Positions 49,146-59,099 are shown, counted from the stretch's first letter. The stretch is 64,000 nt of DNA from CAZGMN01 sp964645765 (GCA_964645765.1 CAZYBE010000005.1:51958-115957); one strand, 5' to 3'. The notes: generated from the sequence alone by a model not told the origin. Translations and numbers: made by a program.

Positions 49146-49933
49146 TAATCGACAGCAATGTCCTGCTCGGCAACTGGCCCTTCAGAAGGCTTCCTTATAC
49201 AGATGCAGGCCAAGTTCGGCAAATTCTGAAGGCAAGCGGAATTAACCATGCTGTTGCCGGCTCACTCGATGCCATACTCTTCCGCAACGTCCAGGATGGA
49301 AACGAAATTCTTTACAAGGCTCTTTCTCAGCACCGAGACTTTTTCACACCTGCTGCAACCATCAATCCTTCCTACGTCCGTTGGGAAAAAGACTATAAGC
49401 AGGCTCTTCAAGAAAAGTGCGCGGCCATCAGGGTCTGGCCAGAGTATCAAGGCTGGAGCCTTCTTGATTCCTGCAGCCTTGAGCTCTGCCGCGCCTGTAA
49501 AGAGGACAATCTGCCCCTTGTTCTCACCGCCGAAATCGAGGATGTAAGGCAGCGGCATGCTCTTGATAAACCCGCTGACTGGGCTGGCAGCGAGGTAAAA
49601 CGACTCATCGAGGAGATGGAAGGCCCTAAGGTTTTGATTGTCAACGCCCGGGCAGAGAAGGTAAGGGAGATTGCCCTAACCTTATCAGAGGAAAATCGAA
49701 AACGGATATTCTTTGACATCAGCGGCCTATGGGGGGCCTTTGTCGATGACCTTGACCTCTGCATCGAGCAGGCTGGAATCTCCCAGTTTGTCTTCGGCTC
49801 CCATGCTGCGCTGAAGACTCCTGAAACAGCCATAACAAAGCTCAATCTTTCAAGAATCAAAAAGCAGGATAAGAAGCAGATTTGCGTTCTTAACATTAAG
49901 CTGTTGATGCCGCGGCTGATAGGCTCAGGCTAA
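49142..49933 (+). CDS. amidohydrolase-family TIM-barrel protein B
   Basis: 263 residues starting at GTG 49142, overlapping the stop of the previous amidohydrolase (GTGA). It has the same barrel outline (IIDSNVLLGNWPF in the place of IDxHxH, FDISGL, QFVFGSHAALKTPETAI near the end), but several metal ligands are missing: the N-terminal HxH is SNV and the terminal Asp is Ser-His. It may be a non-catalytic partner of the upstream protein or bind no metal. A gene pair of one intact and one degenerate amidohydrolase is unusual. Confidence 0.72.
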   Translation: MIIDSNVLLGNWPFRRLPYTDAGQVRQILKASGINHAVAGSLDAILFRNVQDGNEILYKALSQHRDFFTPAATINPSYVRWEKDYKQALQEKCAAIRVWPEYQGWSLLDSCSLELCRACKEDNLPLVLTAEIEDVRQRHALDKPADWAGSEVKRLIEEMEGPKVLIVNARAEKVREIALTLSEENRKRIFFDISGLWGAFVDDLDLCIEQAGISQFVFGSHAALKTPETAITKLNLSRIKKQDKKQICVLNIKLLMPRLIGSG

Positions 49934-50041
49934 GTAGTTCAAAAGCACGCCACTTTTTTGGATTGAATTTAGGTTGAACATTTTTTATAGTAGGGGTCAA
50001 TAACAAGAAATGTGGAGCGGCTTATTAAGCCTTAGGGTTTG

Positions 50042-52330
50042 ATGTTTAAAGCAAAGAGAGATATTAGATTTAAAAAGATTTTCTGCTTCTCCGTTGTGTT
50101 GATAACCGCCTCTCTCATCTATTGTCAGAGAAAGGCATCAGAGCATAGAGAATCTAATTTAACAGCATCTCAAGAGATTCAAAGCAAAGAAAAAGCTCAT
50201 CTTGAAAAAAACCAGCAAGCGAAAAGTTCCTACGTTAAATTGGTAAACCAGTGGGGAAAGAGGGGAGAGGCGCCAGGAGAATTCATCATCCCCAACGGCA
50301 TCACTATCTTGAAGAATGGCGCCGTTCTGGTTGTCGACTGCCGCAATTCGAGAATTCAAAAATTCGAAAAAACCGGCACCCTCATGGGAATTATCAAGCC
50401 GTTCATAAATTATAAAGGCTTGAAACCCGATGAATTCAAAGCCAGGCTCCGCTGGCCTGAGGGTATCTGCTCGGACAAGAAGGGCCTGGTCTGGGTTGCT
50501 GACACTATCCGCAATCACCGCGCTGTCCAGATTGACCAGCATGGAAAAACTTTGCGCTATATTGGAGGCGACGGAAACAGCACTCACGGCAGCGGAAATG
50601 ATTTGGGCAGCTTTCTCTGGCCGCATGGCGTGGCTGTTTCAGAGGATGGAGATTTGCTCGCTGTTAGCGACACAGGCAACAACAGGATTCAAATTTTTCG
50701 AACAGGACAGCCTGACACTCCCATCTCCCGCACTCTGGACAGGTCGCGCCTTTATCTAATGCGTGTTATCGGCGAATTTGGAAAAGAGCCGGGGATGTTT
50801 TCCTCTCCTGCCGGAGTTTTAATCGATGAGCTGAACGAGGTTTATGTCGCAGACTATGGAAACAACAGGATTCAAGTCTTCAGCCAGGATGGACAATTCC
50901 TGCGTTCCTTCGGAAAAACCGGAAGCGAAGGAGGCGCGCTTTATCACCCTTACGAGCTTGCTCTGAGCAGGGATGGATTGCTCGCTGTCTCTGACTACGG
51001 CAATAACAGGATTCAGGTCTTTGCCAAAGACGGAAATTTCCGCTTCTTCTTCGGGGGGCCTGGAAAAGGGGCCGGCGAATTCAACGGCCCGACAGGAATG
51101 GTTTTTGACGAGGACAATAACCTCTACGTTGCTGATGCCTTCAATCACAGGATTCAGGTCTTCAGCTTTTCTCCTGAGGTAAAGGGAGTTCCGATCGCGG
51201 TGAATGAGAAAGAAGAAGAAGTGAAGAGGCGCATGGACTTAGCTCATCCTGTGTTTCCAGGCCTCAATGAAAAAAGAAGCCTGACTCCAGAAGAGCTGGG
51301 CCACTGGCTGGCAGTTGAAATTTATAATGATGACAACCAGTATTTCTCTCAGAAGGCTGAGAAGAGAGGATACTGGGGCCGGGGATATTATGACTGGTAT
51401 CCTCCTTTCAACACCTGGAGCTTTCATCCTCTTAACCGGGAGACTGCCTGGCGCGCAGGCTCATACATCGCGCTTCATGAAATCACAGGAGAGGAAGAAT
51501 ACAGCGAGATTGCCGAGAGCGCTCTTAATTACCTTGCCTCCGAGCAGCCTGAGGACGGAGCTTATAGATGGTGGAATGGTGAAGAGCCTTCTTCAGAGGG
51601 AATCTTTTTTGTCAATGGGGTCGTGGGAGAAGCTCTGGCTCTTGGCTATGAACACTTCAAGGAGCCAAAGTATCATGAAGCTTTGAGGCGAATCTGCGAT
51701 TGGGCTCTGCTGCAGCCAACTGACCTCACCAATACGAACTATAATTCCTTTCTCAACCATCCGCTTGTTCTCTATTATGCCTTGAGCAGAGAGCAGAAAT
51801 ACCTGGACAAGGCTGTTAAGCTCACTCTGGAATCGATTTCAGCCAGCATCGATGAAGACGGAGCGATGAAAGATGCCCACAACCGTAAGACTGTCTATCA
51901 TTATATTATTCTGCGCGGCCTGATGCGGCTTCTGAGCGCACTTCCTCCTGCTCATAAGGACTATGCCCAGGTTGAGTCCTTCACCAAGCGAATGCTCGAG
52001 AATCTGGAAAAAAGACTGGACAGAAACGGCGCCTTTATCTCTTCTCCAGCCGGAGCTGAACCAAGCAAGAGCCCGTTCATCGTTGCCCCTGTCGTTTCTT
52101 ACTGCCAGGCAAAGACCTGGCTCGGATGGGAGGTCAGTGAAGAGAAAATCAACGCTGCCATTAGCCATCTCGCCAAGGACTCGGCGAACGATGACGACAG
52201 GCTTGTCATCCGCGATTATCTTGTTTACCGCTATCAGATGGCCGCAGACAAAAAAAACTTCTGCAGAAAATTCTCTAAAAGCCTAAAAAAGTGGCGCATA
52301 AAACGGGAAAAGGAAGGCGCAAATGGATAA
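50042..52330 (+). CDS. NHL-repeat protein with C-terminal alpha/alpha-toroid domain
   Basis: 762 residues from ATG 50042. The N-terminus has a hydrophobic leader (FCFSVVLITASLIYC) that could be a lipoprotein signal, although Tyr before Cys is unusual. Residues about 60-390 hold NHL repeats such as VYVADYGNNRIQVFSQDG, five or more, forming a six-bladed propeller. The C-terminal region (about 420-750) is helical with repeats resembling six-hairpin glycosidases or protein-prenyltransferase-like toroids (AWRAGSYIALHEITG, ALNYLASEQPEDGAYRWW). It is probably surface or periplasmic. Its last 8 bases overlap the M24 start. No catalytic residues are assigned. Confidence 0.72.
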   Translation: MFKAKRDIRFKKIFCFSVVLITASLIYCQRKASEHRESNLTASQEIQSKEKAHLEKNQQAKSSYVKLVNQWGKRGEAPGEFIIPNGITILKNGAVLVVDCRNSRIQKFEKTGTLMGIIKPFINYKGLKPDEFKARLRWPEGICSDKKGLVWVADTIRNHRAVQIDQHGKTLRYIGGDGNSTHGSGNDLGSFLWPHGVAVSEDGDLLAVSDTGNNRIQIFRTGQPDTPISRTLDRSRLYLMRVIGEFGKEPGMFSSPAGVLIDELNEVYVADYGNNRIQVFSQDGQFLRSFGKTGSEGGALYHPYELALSRDGLLAVSDYGNNRIQVFAKDGNFRFFFGGPGKGAGEFNGPTGMVFDEDNNLYVADAFNHRIQVFSFSPEVKGVPIAVNEKEEEVKRRMDLAHPVFPGLNEKRSLTPEELGHWLAVEIYNDDNQYFSQKAEKRGYWGRGYYDWYPPFNTWSFHPLNRETAWRAGSYIALHEITGEEEYSEIAESALNYLASEQPEDGAYRWWNGEEPSSEGIFFVNGVVGEALALGYEHFKEPKYHEALRRICDWALLQPTDLTNTNYNSFLNHPLVLYYALSREQKYLDKAVKLTLESISASIDEDGAMKDAHNRKTVYHYIILRGLMRLLSALPPAHKDYAQVESFTKRMLENLEKRLDRNGAFISSPAGAEPSKSPFIVAPVVSYCQAKTWLGWEVSEEKINAAISHLAKDSANDDDRLVIRDYLVYRYQMAADKKNFCRKFSKSLKKWRIKREKEGANG

Positions 52331-53653
52331 AAAGAGGATTCTCAAGTTTTTTCTTATTTTCTTTTCATTTTTTCTAATTCTCCAGGCATCATCTTTTGCC
52401 CAAAGAACTGGCTATTCTAAAGAAGAATTCATACGTCGGAGAAGCGCCTTGATGGACCAGGCTCAAGAAGGAATGATTGTTCTATTTGGAGAATCGATGC
52501 CCCAGCCAGGAGCTCACTTCAGGCAGGACAACGATTTTTACTATTTCAGCGGGATAGAGGATATAAATGCCGTCCTGGTCATGGCTCCAAAGATAAAGGA
52601 GACATATCTTTTCCTGCCTCCGCAGACCCAGAGGGAAGAGATGGTTGAAGGGCCAAATCTGTTGAAAGACGAAAAGGCAAAGGAGAAGACCGGCGTTACA
52701 GACATTTTCCCTTTAAGCTACTTCGACGAGTTCATCGCCAGGAATGCAAGAAGGTTTGGGCTTGCTTTTTATCTTCGGCTTTCGCCGCGGGATGTTGTCG
52801 ATAATGCCCGCTGGGAGACTCTGATTTTTGTCGCAAGAAAAAACAGAATTCACTATAACGACCAGATTCCCCTCGACAATTACCGGATTGTGAAGCTCAA
52901 GGAAAGATACCCGGCTTTCGAGTTCAAGGATATTGTCCCTTTTATCGACACCATGAGAATGATTAAGTCGCCGGAAGAGATTGAGATTTTGAGAACGAAC
53001 GGGAAGATATCCGCAGAAGCGGTCAGGCAGGCGATGTTGACCACAGCGCCAGGTATCTATGAGTATGAAATCGAAGCAGCGGCCATGCATATCATTCTGA
53101 AGAACGGAGCCAAAGGAGCTGCCTATCCTCCGATTGTCGGCTCAGGCCCGAACACCTGCATCTGGCATTACAGTCAGAATTCGAGGAAGGTCGAGCACGG
53201 CGATTTAGTGCTCATGGACTTCGGCGCAGACCTCGATTATCTCTGCATGGATATCACCAGAACCTGGCCTGCATCAGGAAAATTTGCTGCAGAGCAGAGG
53301 GAAGTTTACAACATAGTCCTAGAGGTTCAGAAGGCCTGCATCGAGGCTTATCGTCCTGGAGTAACATCCGAGGATGTCCAGAAGCATGTGGCTGAAGTCA
53401 TGGCTAAAAAAAGACTGGACTCCAGGGGTTTGAGAGGAGGTTTTGGACATCATGTCGGGATGGCGGTGCACGATGTCGGAGTCGGGGGCATTCCCCTCAA
53501 AGAAGGAATGGTCTTTGCCATCGAGCCAGCTCTTTATTACCCGGAAAAGAAGATTGGAATCAGGGTTGAAGACACGGTTCTCATCACCAAGGACGGCTGC
53601 GAAGTCCTGACCAGGGGTGTCCCCAAAGAAATAGATGAAATAGAGAGATTGCT
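52323..53653 (+). CDS. pepP: M24 family Xaa-Pro aminopeptidase, exported (3' end lost in N gap)
   Basis: 443 residues are readable before the assembly gap. A signal peptide (KRILKFFLIFFSFFLILQASSFA) leads into an AMP_N domain (about 28-160) and an M24 pita-bread domain. All five metal ligands are present: Asp in MDFGADLD and DITRTW, His in GHHVGMA, and Glu in IEPALYY and RVEDTVLIT. The reading ends ...DEIERL at the gap, near the expected C-terminus, so the enzyme is probably almost complete. It removes N-terminal residues before proline from peptides. The start overlaps the NHL gene. Confidence 0.9.
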
Positions 53654-53753
53654 NNNNNNNNNNNNNNNNNNNNNNNNNNNNNNNNNNNNNNNNNNNNNNN
53701 NNNNNNNNNNNNNNNNNNNNNNNNNNNNNNNNNNNNNNNNNNNNNNNNNNNNN
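53654..53753. other. assembly gap of exactly 100 N
   Basis: A run of 100 N, the conventional length for a scaffold gap of unknown size. The real sequence, including the end of the M24 gene and the ribosome site of the M1 gene, is missing. Confidence 0.99.
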
Positions 53754-53759
53754 TAGCAA

Positions 53760-55730
53760 ATGAAAAAATCTTTCGTTTTGGCTTTATCATGTTTTTTTAT
53801 TTTGAGTCAGGCTGGTTTTGGAAGTTCAAGCCAGACAGGTTTATCAACTCAAAGCAAGCCAATTGTCGATTATCGAATAAAGGCAAAGCTTTTTCCAGAG
53901 GAGAAAGCTGTAAAAGGCCAAGAAACATTGACTTGGCTCAACGACTCTAATCAGCCAATCTCAGAGCTTCAATTCCATCTCTACCTCAACGCTTTTAAAG
54001 ATAATAACTCCACTTTTATGAAAGAGAGCGGGGGGGCTCACCGCGGGTTTAAGGCTGGCAAAGAAAATTGGGGTCATATCAGAATAACGAAGCTTCTCGA
54101 TGCCAACGGCACAGACCTGATTCAAGCTCTCGAATACATTCAGCCCGACGATGAGAATAAAGATGACCAGACGGTGGCCAGAGTGAGACTTCCTCAGCCA
54201 GTTCCTCCTCATAAAAAAATCACCCTCTATATCGATTTCTATTCGAAACTGCCTAAGATTTTTGCCCGTTCCGGATTTTATGAAAATTTTTTCATGGCCG
54301 GCCAGTGGTTTCCCAAAATCGGCGTCCTGTGGAATGGAAAATGGAACTGCCACGAGTATCACCTCAACAGCGAATTCTTCGCTGACTTTGGAGTCTATGA
54401 AGTCGAACTCACTATTCCTGAAGAATATGTGGTTGGAGCAACCGGAAAGAGAATGAGAGAGGTGAAAAACAACGACAAAACAAAGACTTATACTTATTAT
54501 CAGGAGGACATCCACGATTTTGCCTGGACAGCCTGCCCGGACTTTGTTGAATTCAAAGAGAAATTCACCCTGGAGAACCCTCGAGTCGATACCGAGATAA
54601 TTCTCCTCATCTCTCGCAGCCATCTCAACCAGAAAGAAAGGTACCTGAGCTCTTTAAAAAATGGAATCGAGTTTTACAGCCAGAACTATGGACCTTATCC
54701 TTATCCGACCATCACCCTGGTCGACCCGCCGTTCGCAGCTTCCGGAGCCGGCGGGATGGAGTATCCCACGCTCTTTACTTCCATGGCCATCTCTTTCCTT
54801 CCAAAGGGATTGCGTTTTCCTGAGATGGTCACCATCCATGAGTTTGGCCATAATTACTGGTACGGAATGGTCGGCTCAAACGAGTTTGAGGAAGCCTGGC
54901 TCGACGAGGGAATCAATTCCTACTCTGAAGTCAAGGCCATGGCCCGCTATTACGGAAAGGAAAGCTCGATGCTCGATTTCATGGGTTTGAAGGCGAGCGA
55001 TTTTAATTTTCAGAGAGCGCAAGTCGTGGGCTCAGGAAGAATGGACCCCGTTCTGAAGAACTCCTGGGAATACTTCAGCGGCGGAAGCTATAGCGTAAAT
55101 TCTTATTCCAAAGCTGCTTTGATGCTCCTAACCCTGGAGAACTATCTTGGCCAAGAGGCCATGTCAAGAGTCATGAGAACTTACTTTGAGAGATGGAAAT
55201 TCCGCCATCCGACGAGCAAGGATTTTGTCGAAGTCGCAGAAGAAGTGAGCGGCCAGGACCTGAGCTGGTTTTTCAACCAGTTTTTATACAGTCCGGACAA
55301 GCTGGATTATGCTATTAGCTCAATTAGCTCCCGGTCCTTGGAAAAGACTGAGGAAAAATCCAAGGAAAAGAAAGAAGCAGCGAAAGAGGCTCAAAGCAAA
55401 GAGGTCGGCCAGAAGGAAAAAATGTTCAGGAATGAGGTTGTGGTGGTGAGAAAAGGGGAGCTTGTCTTCCCTCAGGAGATTTTAATCGAATTTGAAAAGG
55501 GTGAAAAAATCCTTGAAAAATGGGATGGAAAAGAAAGATGGAAAAGGTTTGTTTACATCAAGCCCTGCAAGCTGCGCTCTGCCCGTTTAGACCCTGAACA
55601 GAGGATTCTCCTTGATGTCAACTTCAAGAACAACTCGCTCCTTTCGAAGCGGAACAGATTATCGCCTTTAAAATACGCTCTGAAGACGATGTTCAGTTTT
55701 CAAAATTTTCTCTCTTTTGTCTCTTTCTGA
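53760..55730 (+). CDS. M1 family aminopeptidase, exported
   Basis: 656 residues with a signal peptide (residues 1-22). The M1 signature is complete: exopeptidase motif GAGGMEYPTLF (the usual GAMEN is altered to GGMEY), zinc motif HEFGHNYWYGMVGSNEFEEAWLDE in parts (H-E-x2-H-x18-E, about residues 361-383) and the transition-state Tyr in SVNSYSKAALML. The C-terminus (about 530-590) is a lysine/glutamate-rich coiled stretch, then a beta domain. It cleaves N-terminal residues from peptides in the periplasm. The ATG at 53760 lies at the edge of the gap, so the real start could be upstream. Confidence 0.88.
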   Translation: MKKSFVLALSCFFILSQAGFGSSSQTGLSTQSKPIVDYRIKAKLFPEEKAVKGQETLTWLNDSNQPISELQFHLYLNAFKDNNSTFMKESGGAHRGFKAGKENWGHIRITKLLDANGTDLIQALEYIQPDDENKDDQTVARVRLPQPVPPHKKITLYIDFYSKLPKIFARSGFYENFFMAGQWFPKIGVLWNGKWNCHEYHLNSEFFADFGVYEVELTIPEEYVVGATGKRMREVKNNDKTKTYTYYQEDIHDFAWTACPDFVEFKEKFTLENPRVDTEIILLISRSHLNQKERYLSSLKNGIEFYSQNYGPYPYPTITLVDPPFAASGAGGMEYPTLFTSMAISFLPKGLRFPEMVTIHEFGHNYWYGMVGSNEFEEAWLDEGINSYSEVKAMARYYGKESSMLDFMGLKASDFNFQRAQVVGSGRMDPVLKNSWEYFSGGSYSVNSYSKAALMLLTLENYLGQEAMSRVMRTYFERWKFRHPTSKDFVEVAEEVSGQDLSWFFNQFLYSPDKLDYAISSISSRSLEKTEEKSKEKKEAAKEAQSKEVGQKEKMFRNEVVVVRKGELVFPQEILIEFEKGEKILEKWDGKERWKRFVYIKPCKLRSARLDPEQRILLDVNFKNNSLLSKRNRLSPLKYALKTMFSFQNFLSFVSF

Positions 55731-55740
55731 GGAGGGAAGA

Positions 55741-56682
55741 ATGAAAGTCTTGAAAAGCTATTATCGAGGAATCAAAGAGGCAACCTCCCAGGCAAAGATG
55801 ATATTTGTCCTGTGGCTTGCGAATTTTGTTTTTGGCTCTGTCATTTTTTACTTATTCTTCGGAGCATTTTCCAGGGCAATGGGGAATAGCGCAGTTGCCG
55901 AAGGCCTTTTAAAGAGGTTTGACTTTAACTTTCTCGTTGAATTCATGTCCATTCACGGAGAGTCCATCACAACCATTTTTTCTTCGATTGTAGTCCTGAC
56001 TTTGCTCTATATTCTGGTTTCAACCTTTCTCTTTGGCGGGATTCTCTTTTCTCTAACTCTTCGTCTCAAGTCGAGTCATTTAGCAGGCGACGAGAGAAAA
56101 TTTGCGCAAATCTTTTTCCAGGGAGCTGGAAAATTCTTCGGCCGCTTCTTCCGTCTCATGGTCTATTCATTGCTTCTCTGGATTGCTTCCTTGATTATCC
56201 TCTTTCTTGTAAATCTTTTTATCAGTCTCTTTGCTGGAAGGGAGGCTAGTGAAAAATTGTTCTTCTATACTCTTTGGGTGAGGCTGGGAATTGCTCTCTT
56301 CATATTTTTCCTGGTCAGGATCATTCTGGATTACACTCGAATCAAAATCGCCTTCGAAGATTCGCCTAAAGTTTTTCGCTCCCTGCTTGAGATGACAAAG
56401 TATGTCTTAAAAAAATTGGGAAAAACCCTGGCTTTGTACTACCTGCTCTTGCTGACAGGGGTTGTCTTTTTCGCTGTTTTCTGGGCATCAAAATCGATCA
56501 TTCCTCAAAATTCATTTTTAACCATCACCATCGCTTTTCTGGTCGGGCAGGTCTTTATCGCCAGCCAAGCCTGGCTCAGAATTGCTTTCCAGCAGGCGCA
56601 GCTTGTATTCTATTCTCCGGGTCATCAAGAGCCGCCTGAATCATCGTCCCGAGAGTCCAAAAATGAAAGTAGCCAACCTTGA
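55741..56682 (+). CDS. polytopic membrane protein of unknown function
   Basis: 313 residues from ATG 55741, chosen because GGAGGGAAGA precedes it; an in-frame start at 55717 overlaps the M1 stop. Six hydrophobic helices are visible (for example MIFVLWLANFVFGSVIFYLFF and LLLWIASLIILFLVNLFISLF), with a cytoplasmic-looking amphipathic stretch. No transporter motif is seen. It ends with a short basic/serine-rich tail. The gene is wedged between M1 and the PLP decarboxylase, whose start overlaps its end by 20 bases. Confidence 0.65.
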   Translation: MKVLKSYYRGIKEATSQAKMIFVLWLANFVFGSVIFYLFFGAFSRAMGNSAVAEGLLKRFDFNFLVEFMSIHGESITTIFSSIVVLTLLYILVSTFLFGGILFSLTLRLKSSHLAGDERKFAQIFFQGAGKFFGRFFRLMVYSLLLWIASLIILFLVNLFISLFAGREASEKLFFYTLWVRLGIALFIFFLVRIILDYTRIKIAFEDSPKVFRSLLEMTKYVLKKLGKTLALYYLLLLTGVVFFAVFWASKSIIPQNSFLTITIAFLVGQVFIASQAWLRIAFQQAQLVFYSPGHQEPPESSSRESKNESSQP

Positions 56683-58072
56683 ACTCTCGCCAGAAGCAAT
56701 GCTGCGCATGGGAGAGGCAGCCTTAAAGGCTGTTGTCGAGCACATCACGAACCTTCCTCAATCCCCACGCTCTAATCTGGATAAAGGGGCGGAAATAACT
56801 AAATCATTGCGCGAGCCTGCTCCTGAGCAGGGGACGGATTTCAATTCCCTCCTTGATTTTCTGATGAACGAGGTCATTCCTGTCTCGATCAATACTCCTC
56901 ATCCAGCCTACATGGGATACATACCTGGAGGGGGCCTTTATCCCTCGGCTGTAGCCGAGTTTATCGGAGCAGCCACAAACCGCTTTGCAGGCGCCTGGTT
57001 TGCTGCGCCGGCTGAAGCAAGGCTGGAAGCGAATGTCTTGGAATGGTTTGCCCAGTGGATGGGCTATCCAGAATCCAGCCGCGGCATTCTGACCAGCGGC
57101 GGCTCTTTGGCCAATTTCAGCGCGGTTGTCACTGCTCGAAAACATATTCTTGGCGATGACCTCAGTCGGGGCACAATCTACGCTTCGAACCAAACCCATC
57201 ACTGCGTGATGAAAGTGGCAGGACTTGCCGGGATTGCAGAGCGAAATATTCGCCTGCTCGAAGTCAATAAAAGCTTTCGGGCTATTCCAGATGAGTTCGA
57301 GAAAGCCATAAAAGAGGACCTGAGAAAAGGGATGAGACCTTTCTTTCTTGTCGGAAATGCAGGCACAACCAACATTGGAGCTGTCGACCCTTTGCCTGAA
57401 CTGGCAGCGATAGCCAAGAGATTCGGGCTCTGGTTCCACATCGATGCCGCCTACGGCGGCTTCTTCAACCTCTGCGATGAGGGAAAAAGGAAACTCAAAG
57501 GGATTGAAAGCTCTGATTCTGTGGTTCTCGACCCTCACAAAGGACTTTTCGTTCCTTATGGAACAGGTAGCCTGCTGGTCAAACAAGGGGAGCTGCTGCG
57601 GCGGGCACATATGCTAACTGCAGATTATTTACAGGATTATCCCACGCCTGAAGGAGAAGTCGATGCTTCGCAGTATTCGCCGGAATTGACCCGCTCTTTT
57701 CGCGGCCTTCGTGTCTGGCTTCCTCTGAAGCTCTTCGGCGTAAGAGCATTCCGTGAAAACCTGGCAGAAAAGCTTAATCTGACGGAGTGGATGTATAAAC
57801 GTTTTTTAAAGGAACCAAGATTTGAGTGCATCGGAGCTCCTGACCTTTCTGTTATCCCCTTCCGCTATCGTCCGAGGACTGGAGATGTTGATGCCTTTAA
57901 TAGGAAATTGCTGGAAAAAATCGTCAAGAGTAAAAAGCTCTTTCTATCATCGACAACGCTCAAGGGTCAGTTTGTGATAAGGGTTTGCATTCTAAGCTTC
58001 AGAACACATCAGGCTGAGGTGGAAAAAGCCTTTGAAATCATCAAATGGGCAGCTCAAGAGCTCGATAAATAA
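56663..58072 (+). CDS. PLP-dependent group II decarboxylase (aromatic-L-amino-acid decarboxylase-like)
   Basis: 469 residues from ATG 56663 (the longer frame reads through the end of the membrane-protein gene). The PLP lysine is in LDPHKGLFVPYG (about residue 296), preceded by HIDAAYGGF with the cofactor-binding Asp (about residue 262). The N-terminal NTPHPAYMGYIPGGG and the SGGSLANFSAV motif are typical of the glutamate/DOPA/tyrosine decarboxylase family. It decarboxylates an amino acid, possibly aromatic; specificity is not assigned. A Tat-type DUF1460 gene follows after 7 bases. Confidence 0.87.
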   Translation: MKVANLELSPEAMLRMGEAALKAVVEHITNLPQSPRSNLDKGAEITKSLREPAPEQGTDFNSLLDFLMNEVIPVSINTPHPAYMGYIPGGGLYPSAVAEFIGAATNRFAGAWFAAPAEARLEANVLEWFAQWMGYPESSRGILTSGGSLANFSAVVTARKHILGDDLSRGTIYASNQTHHCVMKVAGLAGIAERNIRLLEVNKSFRAIPDEFEKAIKEDLRKGMRPFFLVGNAGTTNIGAVDPLPELAAIAKRFGLWFHIDAAYGGFFNLCDEGKRKLKGIESSDSVVLDPHKGLFVPYGTGSLLVKQGELLRRAHMLTADYLQDYPTPEGEVDASQYSPELTRSFRGLRVWLPLKLFGVRAFRENLAEKLNLTEWMYKRFLKEPRFECIGAPDLSVIPFRYRPRTGDVDAFNRKLLEKIVKSKKLFLSSTTLKGQFVIRVCILSFRTHQAEVEKAFEIIKWAAQELDK

Positions 58073-58079
58073 TAAAGCT

Positions 58080-59009
58080 ATGAATCGCCGCCAGTTTTTT
58101 TCTTTGGCCGCAGGCCTTGGTGCTTCGGCTTTTCTCAAGAATCATACGAATCGTAATACGTTTCTCGGAGGAAATACGAAACTTTATGTTTCGACCCAGG
58201 ATAATAAAAATCCTTCCAAAGGCCAGGATAAGCAGGCAAGAACCCTTGAGCGCTTCTCTCAAATCATGGAGCGGGCAAGAAAGGAACTATGGCCTTCGCT
58301 TCCTGTTGGCCAATGCATGGGAAAGATCGGCTTGCTTCTGGTTGGAACAGAGTATGTGCCAGAAACGCTTGAAGGAGAGGGCCCAGAAATCTGTAGAGTG
58401 GACTTAACAGGTTTGGACTGCGTCACGTTCTATGAAAATGTCCTCTGCATGGCGAGAATTTTAAGAAAAGGAAAGACAACGTTTGAAGATTTAGTGGCAG
58501 AAATTACCTTTACACGCTATCGAGGCGGAAAATTGACTGATTACACTGCGCGGCTCCATTACATCTCTGATTGGATTTATGACAATGAGCTAAAAAAGGT
58601 GGTGAAAAATATCACCAGAGAAATCGACGGGGAAGAGCTTCTGGTGAAGGCCTCTTATATGTCTAAAAATCCAGAATCCTATCCAGCATTGAGGAGAAAT
58701 CCAGAATTTATAGAGACAATCGCCAGGACTGAAGAGGAAATTAACAAGCGCCAGCATTGGTATATCACTAAAAGAAAAATCAAGGAAGCAGAGAAGCACA
58801 TCCAAACAGGCGACATCATTGCTATGGCCACGAGCAAAGAAGGGCTGGATTATGGTCACACCGGCCTTGCCTACAGGGATAATGAGGGAAGAGTTAGATT
58901 CTTGCACGCTTCACTGAAAGAGAAAAAAGTCATCCTGGACAGAGAGCTGTTTAAGTATGTCAATTCGGTTGAGACGCATACCGGAATAACCATCGCCCGC
59001 CCGTTATAG
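58080..59009 (+). CDS. DUF1460 (N-acetylmuramoyl-L-alanine amidase-like) Tat protein
   Basis: 309 residues from ATG 58080; the preceding part of the longer frame belongs to the decarboxylase. The N-terminus reads NRRQFFSLAAGLGASAFL, a twin-arginine leader. DUF1460 proteins are NlpC/P60-like cysteine amidases acting on cell-wall peptides or bile-acid-like amides; the nucleophile Cys is in GLDCVTFYE (about residue 118) and the His in GHTGLAY (about residue 260), followed by FLHAS. It is exported to the envelope. It lacks a clear ribosome site and starts 7 bases after the decarboxylase stop. Confidence 0.8.
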   Translation: MNRRQFFSLAAGLGASAFLKNHTNRNTFLGGNTKLYVSTQDNKNPSKGQDKQARTLERFSQIMERARKELWPSLPVGQCMGKIGLLLVGTEYVPETLEGEGPEICRVDLTGLDCVTFYENVLCMARILRKGKTTFEDLVAEITFTRYRGGKLTDYTARLHYISDWIYDNELKKVVKNITREIDGEELLVKASYMSKNPESYPALRRNPEFIETIARTEEEINKRQHWYITKRKIKEAEKHIQTGDIIAMATSKEGLDYGHTGLAYRDNEGRVRFLHASLKEKKVILDRELFKYVNSVETHTGITIARPL

Positions 59010-59070
59010 CTCCGGTCCTAAAAAACTGGATCACGGCTGGGCAGATGATTGTCGAAATAAAAATTTTAAT

Positions 59071-59099
59071 TTGACTTTTTAGACTGAAATTGCTATTTT
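59071..59099 (+). promoter_or_regulatory. predicted promoter of the kinase gene
   Basis: TTGACT (59071-59076), 17-base spacer, TATTTT (59094-59099), 35 bases before the start. Prediction only. Confidence 0.4.

Noticed and set aside
52323..53756. A single ORF running from the M24 gene through the N gap to a stop at 53756, and two matching minus-strand ORFs
   Set aside because: The N run translates to unknown residues and the gap length is arbitrary; only the part before 53654 is real.
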